Assembly (NCBI GenBank): GCA_022825235.1
Contig: JAJDYI010000017.1
Span: forward strand, 157,489-221,488
DNA: 64,000 nt
Reading direction: 5' to 3'
Source of the DNA: Alphaproteobacteria bacterium
GTDB lineage: Bacteria > Pseudomonadota > Alphaproteobacteria > TMED109
Below, in pieces: positions 54,259-61,647 of this stretch. Numbering within the stretch: position 1 is the first letter of the stretch; every line of letters starts with the position of its first letter. The position numbers and the translations under genes were made by a program. Under the pieces are notes generated by a model that was given only the letters and a program-made list of their open reading frames with translations, was not told where the DNA came from and ran no database searches.

Positions 54259-54525
54259 CTAATTCGAACGACGAAAAGTCTTGAACTGGAGGACCAGGTC
54301 AGCTCCACCAATACCCACGCCAACGGCCATCAATCCGAGTTTAAGCTACTCGTTCCACGGCAATCCAGAATCGGGCTCCGGAGGTATCTCGAGTTGCGCA
54401 AGGGGCTCGATGGGTGCCAAATCGATCGCGTATTGAGCGGTTTCACTCATCAATTCAACAACACCGATACAGATACCGGCAACGATGAAGACTAGGCCAA
54501 GTGACATCAGGAAAATGGGTCGCAT
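54259..54525 (-). pseudogene. Small membrane protein with an in-frame TAG
   Basis: ATG 54525 follows AGGGA. The frame gives a membrane helix (FLMSLGLVFIVAGICIGVVE), a Pro/Glu-rich linker and then TAG at 54346-54348 after LPWNE. The same frame continues with a second membrane helix (LKLGLMAVGVGIGGADLVLQ) and a basic end to TAG at 54259-54261. The two-helix plan with positive end suggests one 88-codon gene interrupted by a nonsense codon. Either the 59-residue product or the whole may be real. Confidence 0.5.
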
Positions 54526-54596
54526 GTGAGTAATTCCCTATGCTGGCAATGGCTTGCCGCCCAAGTGGCTGGTTTCCCAGCGCGACCGTAACTCGG

Positions 54597-55160
54597 CTAT
54601 TGCGTCCTGATGGCTCCAAGCTCGGCCAACCGGGTGCGCAACTTGGGATATCCCTCCTGCACAACCCAGCCCCCCTGGCTAGTCCTGCACGCGTCACCTT
54701 CAAAGATCTCCCTTGAGGCCAGCGACGTCAGCTCGCCGGTGCCGGGAAAGTCGAGAACCAATGTGAACTGTCTGCAAGGGACCATCCCCATTCGGGTTTC
54801 CAGAGGGGTGATGCGGCCCCCTCCTAACCAGGCCACTCCGTCTTGGTATCTCCAGACGTGCGGCACACCGGTCGGGCTCCGCTCTAGACCCCGCCAAATA
54901 TCCCTTGCCCATGCGTTGGGGCCGTTCGTGATTGTCCACGGGACCGGTGGCGCATAGGTTTGCTGAGATGCTGCTGCTGCGTGCCCTTCTTCAGCGGACA
55001 TCAAGAGGTCCACGAATAAACCGACGGCCTCTGCTTCTGACACCGGGCTATCGGACATCTGAGTATCGAGAATCGCCATTTGCGCGTCGTTGCAACCGGA
55101 CAGTGAGAAGGACGCAATTAGCACCAACGTCACGCTAGCGAGAACGGTTGCTTTGATCAT
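54597..55160 (-). CDS. Lipoprotein of unknown function
   Basis: A 187-residue protein with a lipobox (SLSGCND, Cys about residue 23) after a hydrophobic signal. The rest is soluble with two further cysteines (VPCRQFTLVLDF and GDACRTSQGGWVVQEGYPKL) that could form a disulfide. No family recognised. It lies 9 nt from the next minus-strand gene upstream, so the two may be co-transcribed. Confidence 0.6.
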   Translation of the reverse strand: MIKATVLASVTLVLIASFSLSGCNDAQMAILDTQMSDSPVSEAEAVGLFVDLLMSAEEGHAAAASQQTYAPPVPWTITNGPNAWARDIWRGLERSPTGVPHVWRYQDGVAWLGGGRITPLETRMGMVPCRQFTLVLDFPGTGELTSLASREIFEGDACRTSQGGWVVQEGYPKLRTRLAELGAIRTQ

Positions 55161-55169
55161 TGGGAGCCC

Positions 55170-55385
55170 TCACCCAATTCCTTGAGCGATCATATGACCG
55201 TCGAAGTCAGCCAAGTTCGTACAGAGTCGACCGCGCAACAGTCTGGCATCGAAGGCTTGGATCAGAAGTTGCCCAGCTTCAACGTCGCGGGGAGAGTATG
55301 CAGTAAGGAACGCACGCACGTCAGCCGGCTTGCTCGATCGCGCCAGTTCACCGCGAATCGACGCCATCAGTGTTTCGAAAGTCAT
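55170..55385 (-). CDS. Small acidic-to-neutral protein of unknown function
   Basis: 71 residues from ATG 55385, preceded by GGAGG. Helical, with SSKPADVRAFLTAYSPRDVE. The longer frame to 55478 is probably non-coding. It sits just upstream of the lipoprotein gene on the same strand. Confidence 0.45.
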   Translation of the reverse strand: MTFETLMASIRGELARSSKPADVRAFLTAYSPRDVEAGQLLIQAFDARLLRGRLCTNLADFDGHMIAQGIG

Positions 55386-55614
55386 CGACCTCCGATTAAA
55401 TGGAGGCCGTTGCCCACCTGCCGCAGACCACTGCCTTGAGCGAGACTCCCCCCGCTTTCCCGAGAGATCGATTTCCATAGTCGGTTCAGACTGTTAGAGG
55501 CGCTTGCGCCTGACCCGCGATCCCGCGCGCGGACCCCGTTGTCTTCCCCAAACCGCCGTCCCCGTTCCCCCAGAGCGGAGCGGCATCCGAGGGAACAGAC
55601 CGGGAGACCGCGCC

Positions 55615-56766
55615 ATGCGCATCTACGCCACCGTCAACGACCGAACCGCCCGCCGAAGTTTCAGGGAACAGAAGCACCGCAAGCGCCCGCTGACCGCGCT
55701 GGACCATACGCTGCCCGCTTTCGGCTTCAACATTGCTGCCGACGAGACGCGGACGTATTTCGTCCGCGTCGTCCGCAAGCTCGGGGCGCCCAACATCGTC
55801 CTCGGCAAGACCACGGAACTGACCGCCGACGAGGCGCGGGGGAAGGCCGTCGCCGAGATCGGGCCGGCTCAGTCCGAACGCAAGACCGGGCCGCTGATGC
55901 GCGATTTTGCCGACGAGTTCATCCACCGCCGCACCCATCGCTGGAAGCCGTCCACCCGAAAGAGCAACCTGCATCTTCTCCGTCGCACCATCCTTCCCTG
56001 TCTCGGCGGGTTGCGGGTCGCGGAGGTCAACCGCGCCGACGTGCAGCGGTGGTTCGACTCCCTGAGCGGCACGCCCGGCGTCGCCAACCGCGCCCTGCCG
56101 GTGCTGTCGGTGATGATGACCGCCGCCGAGCTTTGGGACCTGCGGCCCCAAGGCTCCAATCCCTGCCGCAACATGCGCCGCTACAGGATGAAACCGCGCG
56201 AGCGGTTCCTGTCGGGCGACGAGTTGAAGCGCCTCGGCTTCGTGCTCGACCACGCCGAGGACCGGCAGGCCGCCGCCGCAATCCGGCTGCTGCTGTTCAC
56301 CGGGGCGCGGTCGTCGGAGGTTGCCGGACTGCGTTGGGACTGGATACAGGGGAGCCGCGCGGTGCTGCCGGACTCGAAGACCGGCCCCAAGACGATCCAG
56401 CTTCCCGCCCCTGCAAGGGCCGTGCTCGCGACCCTGCCGCGCGACGGCGAGTTCGTCTTCCCGAACCGAAAGGGCGACGGCCCGATGACCGACCTCGGCC
56501 AACGCTGGCTTGCACTGCGCAAGCTCGCAGGGCTTGAGGATGTGCGCATTCACGACTGCCGGCATACATACGCCTCCCATGCCGTGATGAGCGGCCTCGA
56601 CCTCTACACCGTCGGCCGGTTGCTCGGTCATGCCGATACCGGTTCGACCGCACGCTATGCCCACCTTGCAGACGAGCATGTCCGGGAGGCGGCGGGGCGC
56701 ATATCCGGGATTGTCGGCGGTGCGTTGACGGCTGGCCGGAAGCGGGAGGCGGATCATGGCGAGTAA
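55615..56766 (+). CDS. Tyrosine recombinase (first gene of the tandem pair)
   Basis: A 383-residue phage-type integrase. Catalytic boxes: TGARSSEVAGLRWDW, HDCRHTYASHAVMSG, LLGHADTGSTARYAHLADEH with the nucleophile Tyr. The C-terminal extension (AAGRISGIVGGAL) is shared with the truncated copy at 28284-28425. It overlaps the second integrase by 11 nt, so both are translated together. Tandem or multi-integrase modules often act jointly. ATG 55615 is chosen; a longer frame to 55504 looks non-coding. Confidence 0.92.
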   Translation: MRIYATVNDRTARRSFREQKHRKRPLTALDHTLPAFGFNIAADETRTYFVRVVRKLGAPNIVLGKTTELTADEARGKAVAEIGPAQSERKTGPLMRDFADEFIHRRTHRWKPSTRKSNLHLLRRTILPCLGGLRVAEVNRADVQRWFDSLSGTPGVANRALPVLSVMMTAAELWDLRPQGSNPCRNMRRYRMKPRERFLSGDELKRLGFVLDHAEDRQAAAAIRLLLFTGARSSEVAGLRWDWIQGSRAVLPDSKTGPKTIQLPAPARAVLATLPRDGEFVFPNRKGDGPMTDLGQRWLALRKLAGLEDVRIHDCRHTYASHAVMSGLDLYTVGRLLGHADTGSTARYAHLADEHVREAAGRISGIVGGALTAGRKREADHGE

Positions 56767-57985
56767 GGCGAAAAGGCCCCGGCTGAGCGCCGCTGCCGTC
56801 GCCGCCGCGAGGCCGAAGGCACGCGAATACATGCTTTGGGACGGCGTATTGTCGAGCTTCGGGCTGCGGGTTCATCCGTCGGGAGCGAAGTCCTTCGTCG
56901 TCCAAACCCGCGTCCGGGGGCGGATGCGCAAGTTCACGTTGGGGCGGTTCCCCGACATGGGCATCATGGACGCTCGGAAGGAGGCCGCCGCCGTCCTCGC
57001 CCGTATCTGGGCAGGCGAGGACCCGGCCCCGCCGCAGAGACCCAAGGCCCCGGTGTTCCGCGATTTCGCCGCGCGCTATCGGGAGAACCGCAAGGGCGTC
57101 TGGAAGCCGTCCTCGCTCAAGACGTTCGACATCTACATGCGCGGGCGGCTCCTGCCCGCGTTCGGGCGGCTCAAGCTCGACAGCATCAACCATGCGCGTG
57201 TCTCGGCGTGGTTCGATGCGGCGAGCGTGGACAGGCCGGGCTCGGCCAATCGCGCCTTCGACATCCTGAGTGCCATGCTCAAGACAGCGCGGAAGTGGGG
57301 CGAGCTCGGCGAGCACGTCCCCGACGCCTGCGCCAACATCGTCAGGAACCCGAAGAAGGTCGTCGCCCGCTATCTCGACGAGGACGAGCTTGCGCGGCTC
57401 GGCGCGGTGCTTGACAGTCGTGCCGACGAGCACCCTTGGCGGGTGGCGGCGCTTCGCCTGCTGACCCTCACGGGCGCGCGGCTGTCGGAAGTGCTCAACC
57501 TGCGATGGGACGAGATCGGCGTGCTGTCCGAGGACGGCGCGAGCGCACGCATCGACGACTCCAAGACCGGGCCACGCACCCTATGGTTCGGGCCGGAAGC
57601 GGCGAAGCTGGTCTCGGCGTTGCCGCGCACGGACGGCGCGGAGCGCGTCTTTCCCGAAGACCTCACGTCGCATCGCCTCTACATGTTCTGGTGCGTCGTC
57701 CGCGAGGAAGCCGGATTGCCCGGCCTGCGTATCCACGATTGCCGGCATACATGGGCCTCGCAGGGCGTCAGGAACGGCGTGGGCCTCCCCACCGTCGGCA
57801 GGTTGCTTGGACACAGGCGGCTTGCCACGACCGCGATCTACGCGCACCTTGACGACAGCGCCTTGCAGGCCGCCGCCGAAAAGGCGGCGGGCAGAATCGC
57901 GAAGGCGATGGGGTTCGAGGCCGAAACATCGCCGGAGAAGTCCGACAACGCGCAGATGCGGACCAATCCTATCGGCTTGCCTTGA
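56756..57985 (+). CDS. Tyrosine recombinase (second gene of the tandem pair)
   Basis: A 409-residue integrase closely related over its whole length to the one at 27137-28294 (shared YxLWDGxLxxFGxRVHPSG, INHARVSAWFDAAS, GARLSEVLxLRWxEIG, LLGHRxxxTTAIYAHLDD). All catalytic residues are visible (Arg in GARLSEV, HDCRHTWAS, GHRR, Tyr in AIYAH). It has a 25-residue longer C-terminus. It is followed by a RelE-like toxin gene starting at or just after its stop. Confidence 0.92.
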   Translation: MASKAKRPRLSAAAVAAARPKAREYMLWDGVLSSFGLRVHPSGAKSFVVQTRVRGRMRKFTLGRFPDMGIMDARKEAAAVLARIWAGEDPAPPQRPKAPVFRDFAARYRENRKGVWKPSSLKTFDIYMRGRLLPAFGRLKLDSINHARVSAWFDAASVDRPGSANRAFDILSAMLKTARKWGELGEHVPDACANIVRNPKKVVARYLDEDELARLGAVLDSRADEHPWRVAALRLLTLTGARLSEVLNLRWDEIGVLSEDGASARIDDSKTGPRTLWFGPEAAKLVSALPRTDGAERVFPEDLTSHRLYMFWCVVREEAGLPGLRIHDCRHTWASQGVRNGVGLPTVGRLLGHRRLATTAIYAHLDDSALQAAAEKAAGRIAKAMGFEAETSPEKSDNAQMRTNPIGLP

Positions 57986-58012
57986 ATGCCCCATTGGGTT
58001 ATAGATCGCCGG

Positions 58013-58351
58013 ATGCAAACGGTCGCCGAGACTCCGACCTTCATCCGCCAGGCGGACAAGTTGTTCACCGAGGAGGAGCGGCGCGCACTGATCGACCATC
58101 TGGCCGAGAGTCCGCTGGCGGGCGACGAGATTCCCGGAACCGGCGGCGTCCGAAAGCTGCGGTTCGCGGCGCTGGGCCGGGGCAAGCGGGGCGGCGCGCG
58201 GGTCGTCTACTTCTCCGGTGGGGAGGACATCCCCATCTATGCGCTCCTCGCCTATGCCAAGTCCGCCAGAACGGACCTGAACCCGGCAGAGCGGCGCGCG
58301 GTGGCCGGGATCGTCGCGGCGATCAAGGAAACCCGAAAGGAGAGGCCATGA
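58013..58351 (+). CDS. RelE/HigB-2-type toxin
   Basis: 112 residues from ATG 58013 (MQTVAETPTFIRQADKLFTE). Conserved family features are LAESPLAGDEIPGTGGVRKL, ARVVYFSGGEDIPIYALLAY and AKSARTDLNPAERR. An in-frame ATG at 57986, touching the integrase stop, would add 9 residues. It is probably a ribosome-dependent mRNA interferase. It overlaps the antitoxin by 4 nt. A TA pair directly behind an integrase is typical of elements that secure their own maintenance. Confidence 0.88.
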   Translation: MQTVAETPTFIRQADKLFTEEERRALIDHLAESPLAGDEIPGTGGVRKLRFAALGRGKRGGARVVYFSGGEDIPIYALLAYAKSARTDLNPAERRAVAGIVAAIKETRKERP

Positions 58352-58629
58352 GCACGTTCGGAGAAGACCTGATCCAGTCCCTCAATGAGGCGCTGGCCCA
58401 TGCCAAGGGCGAAGGCCCCGCCGTCGTTCACACGCCCGTGACCCCGCGCGAGGTCCGCGAGCAGGCGAAGCTCACCCAGGCGCAGATGGCCCCCCTGATG
58501 GGCATGAGCCTGTCTGGCTACCGCAAGTGGGAGCAGGGAGTCCGGCGAGTCAGCGGCCCGGCGGCGACGCTACTGCGGGTGATCCAGAAGGAGCCAGAGG
58601 CGGTCAGGCGCGCGCTGCAGACCCCGTGA
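58348..58629 (+). CDS. HTH antitoxin (HigA-2/MqsA-C-like)
   Basis: A 93-residue protein with a C-terminal HTH of the Xre type (REQAKLTQAQMAPLMGMSLS, then GYRKWEQGVRRVSGPAATLL) and an N-terminal toxin-binding stretch. It pairs with the preceding RelE-like toxin, with an AGGAGAGG-type ribosome-binding site within the toxin end. Confidence 0.9.
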   Translation: MSTFGEDLIQSLNEALAHAKGEGPAVVHTPVTPREVREQAKLTQAQMAPLMGMSLSGYRKWEQGVRRVSGPAATLLRVIQKEPEAVRRALQTP

Positions 58630-59126
58630 GCCAGGGTTGGCCTGTTGGAAGCCCTTCCTCCCGATGTGCAAATCGCCGTCGATGCCCCGGCAGCACACCG
58701 AGGTAAGCTTGTCTTACAATCGGGCTTCAGCCACACGACCAAAATTCTTCCGTCGCGGTTGCTGCGGTGTTCGCGGCCACCAGAAAAACGCTTGTCCGAA
58801 TTTCTGCCGCGTAGCCTCCGAGCCATATTCCTCCAGCCAACGGACCGCCGACGGCGGTGACGATCGTCGCCGCTAAGAACACGCCATCCCTTCCGTAAAG
58901 GATGCTGAGGGCCCAACCCAACGAAGTTCTCGCTTTTCTCGGGGAGCGCCCCGTCTGCGCCGCGAGTGCACGGCAAGCTCATTGGCCCGACTTGGCCCGC
59001 CTCCAAAGATGGGGTGGTCGAGCATGTCCGGAGCAGACATGAACACTGTCACCGCAACTTGGGCTTAGGGGCGATGTTACGATGCCGGACTGGTTTCGGG
59101 TGAGTGGTAGCCGGGAAGCACCACCA
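58630..59126. other. Intergenic stretch
   Basis: One minus-strand frame (58727-58921, TTG start) would encode a hydrophobic 64-residue protein, but it has no ribosome-binding site. Nothing else is supported. Confidence 0.3.
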
Positions 59127-60008
59127 ATGAGCAGGATGCCGACGATTGCAGTTATCGCCGTGCTTGTGGCGAGTGGTGCTGCGACCAGTGCGGCGAACGA
59201 CAGGCCGGCTCGATCGGGCTGGTATCTGGGCGCCAGCCTCGGCGTCGGACAGGTCTCGGACCTGAGACAGGAAGGTTGGAACCAGGACACGTTCTGCTAT
59301 CCGGATGCCGCCTGTTTCGACGAAGTACCGCTTCCCAACATCCCCGGATACCGCTGGCATTACGACATTGCAATGGACCGCGGCGCGGCATTCGAACTTT
59401 CCTTCGGTCGCTTCTTCGGTCGAACCCGGCTGGAGCTGACGCTCGCGCAGCAGGCGAACGACACCCGCCAGATGTTCACGGGTATCGCCTATCAGGATGG
59501 CGTGGCCATCCGGCCGCGAATTGGCGGCACGGTCGGCTCCAATGGACACGGAACGATCGATCAGCGTCTCGTGCGTTCCGTTTCGCTGGATGCCTACTAT
59601 GATTTTCCGGACGCATGGGGCACGATTTCACCGTCCGTCGGCGTCGGGCTCGGACAGGCGTTCGTGGAATTCTCGGGGGTGAGGTTCTCCAGCGACTACC
59701 GCAACACCATGGCTGCGGTCGAGGCCTACGACCCGCCCCTCTCCTTCTATAACAGCGTGCAGGACGCCGACCTTGACGACACGGCTCTCGTCTGGCGATT
59801 GCACGCCGGCGCCGATTATGCGCTGAGCCGCAAGTCGGCGGTCGGGCTGAGGCTTACCTGGTCGGAAACCGGCGACATCAAGGCCGTGAGCGGCTACGAG
59901 ACGCACCCGATGCACGGAATCAACCCGGCCTTCACGAACACCAACGCATTCAGCGGTGCACGCCACTGGACGCTGATGCTCGCATTTCGGCGCGGGATTG
60001 GCGAGTGA
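59127..60008 (+). CDS. Outer-membrane beta-barrel protein
   Basis: A 293-residue protein with a signal peptide (to about residue 24), then GWYLGASLGVGQVSDLRQEG, many amphipathic strands (GTISPSVGVGLGQAFVEFSG, LHAGADYALSRKSAVGLRLT) and a terminal barrel strand (WTLMLAFRRGIGE). It resembles opacity/OmpA-like porin-family barrels. The mature N-terminal region has two cysteines (FCYPDAACFDE). It is followed by another barrel gene on the same strand. ATG 59127 is used; 59082 is in frame. Confidence 0.7.
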   Translation: MSRMPTIAVIAVLVASGAATSAANDRPARSGWYLGASLGVGQVSDLRQEGWNQDTFCYPDAACFDEVPLPNIPGYRWHYDIAMDRGAAFELSFGRFFGRTRLELTLAQQANDTRQMFTGIAYQDGVAIRPRIGGTVGSNGHGTIDQRLVRSVSLDAYYDFPDAWGTISPSVGVGLGQAFVEFSGVRFSSDYRNTMAAVEAYDPPLSFYNSVQDADLDDTALVWRLHAGADYALSRKSAVGLRLTWSETGDIKAVSGYETHPMHGINPAFTNTNAFSGARHWTLMLAFRRGIGE

Positions 60009-60057
60009 ACGCCGTGGCCCTCAAGACCACGACAGCCTTGACGCCCAGCAACGAGTC

Positions 60058-61041
60058 GTGAAGCACGCTACCTTCCGGCCAAAAACATTTGCGCTCCGGC
60101 TCATCGGCAACCGCTGGCCCCGACGTACGCAGGTTGCTGTGCTGCTTGGACTTGTCGGCTCAACGCTGCTGGTGTGTGCCCATGGGTGGGCCGACCCGCT
60201 GTATGCGAGCGTTTCGTTTGGCCGCAATGTCTCGGGCGATGTCACCATGCGCAGTCGGAGCAATGATCGCGCGAGCATTTGCGACGAGTACATCAACCCG
60301 CGAGCCCTGTCCGTAGCCCGCTGCACGACGCTCGACCGTGGCGTGGGTGACGGATGGGCCGCGCCATTCGATGGTGGCCGGGGTTTCTCCGCGGAAGCGG
60401 AACTCGGGTATCGCTTCTCGCCGCGCTTCAGGGCTGCGGTTGTCTATGGCTACGACGCGACGGAATTCGATCAGACGGTATCGTCGACGGACGCCTCGGG
60501 CGTGGACTTCGACAAGATCGGTAACGAACTGTCCACGGGCGAGGAGTCGCTGGGGACCGCCAGTTCCCACGAACTGTTTGCGGTTACCTATCGCGACTGG
60601 CCCAACCGCAGCCGGTGGACGCCTTTCGTGGGCGTGGGAGTGGGCGTGGCGCAGGTACGCAAGGACTTCTCGTGGGTCTGGGCCCGCAGCGCCGACCCCG
60701 AAGACATCCTGACCGGGCGCGACCAGCCCAACGCGCAAGAGATTCTCGGCAATCTCGCTGGGACGGTCAGCACAGGCCGGGCAGCGCTCAAGGACACGAT
60801 GGCCGGGTTCCTCGTGCTTGCCGGCGTCTCGCATCAATTTACGGACACTATCGACGTAGCGTTCAAGCTCCAGTGGAAACGTTTCGACTCGTTCGATTCC
60901 GGGGCCTACGGGGGCGGCGTACTCCGCAGCCATCCACCGAATTTGCGTCTGGACGGCAGCGAGCCCGTTTCCACCTGGACCCGGACCGGCGACACGGATC
61001 GGTACTCCTTCATGCTGACGTTGCAATTCGGCATTCCGTAA
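60058..61041 (+). CDS. Outer-membrane beta-barrel protein
   Basis: 327 residues from GTG 60058 with a long basic N-terminus and signal segment (VAVLLGLVGSTLLVCAHGWA), then PLYASVSFGRNVSGDVTMRS, repeated strands (GFSAEAELGYRFSPRFRAAV, WTPFVGVGVGVAQVRKDFSW) and a final YSFMLTLQFGIP strand. Same general class as its upstream neighbour but not obviously a recent copy. Start is uncertain (TTG 59998 also in frame). Confidence 0.65.
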   Translation: MKHATFRPKTFALRLIGNRWPRRTQVAVLLGLVGSTLLVCAHGWADPLYASVSFGRNVSGDVTMRSRSNDRASICDEYINPRALSVARCTTLDRGVGDGWAAPFDGGRGFSAEAELGYRFSPRFRAAVVYGYDATEFDQTVSSTDASGVDFDKIGNELSTGEESLGTASSHELFAVTYRDWPNRSRWTPFVGVGVGVAQVRKDFSWVWARSADPEDILTGRDQPNAQEILGNLAGTVSTGRAALKDTMAGFLVLAGVSHQFTDTIDVAFKLQWKRFDSFDSGAYGGGVLRSHPPNLRLDGSEPVSTWTRTGDTDRYSFMLTLQFGIP

Positions 61042-61630
61042 CGGGACCGTTGAGGGTAGCCTGAAACTCGACGTTGAGCGCGCGGGCGCCGCATCCGCCC
61101 CGGTTCATCGTGCACAGTACCTGGATTTCGCGGCCGGCATCGAGGCCGAAGCGCCGCGGGATACGGGTGTTCACCAGCTTGAGGATTCTGGCCGCCACCA
61201 TTTCCGGATTCCCGGCCGACACGAAGTAGAAGCGGCAATCTCCCCGGGCGGAGAGAGATCCGGGATCGCACCCCAGTTGATGCCGTGGACCACGGTGACG
61301 ATCCGGCTCCTGGCGGAACACCTCGGTAGGCCAAGCCACTGACACTGCGCCCGACGCGATGATGTCTACCAGCAACTGGCCATGCCCGCCCAAGGGCAGC
61401 TGGTCGACATCGCCTACGACGAGTAGCGCCGCGCCGTCGGGCGCCGCTGCCAGCAGCGATCGCATCAGCTACACCTACACCATCGACGTTTCGTCGACCA
61501 CTGGCAGGCCGCAGTTGAGCAGGCGCTCGCGGTGGCGCTTCAACCCGCCGGCTCGGGGGTCGACCTCGAGCAGGCGATGGATTGTCTTCGCCTCGAGCCC
61601 GCGATGCGGGGCAGAAGGATCCGGCTACGC
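61042..61630 (-). pseudogene. Decayed RecD-like helicase gene
   Basis: Minus-strand fragments match RecD-type superfamily 1 helicases in order: GLEAKTIHRLLEVDP, VVDETSMV, LMRSLLAAAPDGAALLVVGD then VDQLP, TEVFRQ, FGLDAGREIQVLCTMNRGG. Two TAG codons (61475-61477 and 61469-61471) interrupt DETSMV-V-LMRS in frame, and frame changes lie between EVFRQ and FYFVSAG. No start and no Walker A region are present. It abuts the second relaxase gene head to head. Confidence 0.8.
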
Positions 61631-61647
61631 CCGAGTGGTACTGAGCC

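Noticed and set aside
54226..54495. Plus-strand 89-codon frame
   Set aside because: It lies opposite the minus-strand gene with a good ribosome-binding site and two membrane helices, and reads as its shadow.
28436..55446. Shared TTGAGCGAGAC at 28436-28446 and 55436-55446 as attachment sites
   Set aside because: The match is 11 bp without extended flanking similarity. At 28436 it is the start of a small ORF, so chance is more likely than att repeats.
6636..61477. Recoding of TAG as a sense codon
   Set aside because: TAG ends many intact genes in the window and the interrupted positions would need different amino acids, so a single reassigned meaning does not fit.
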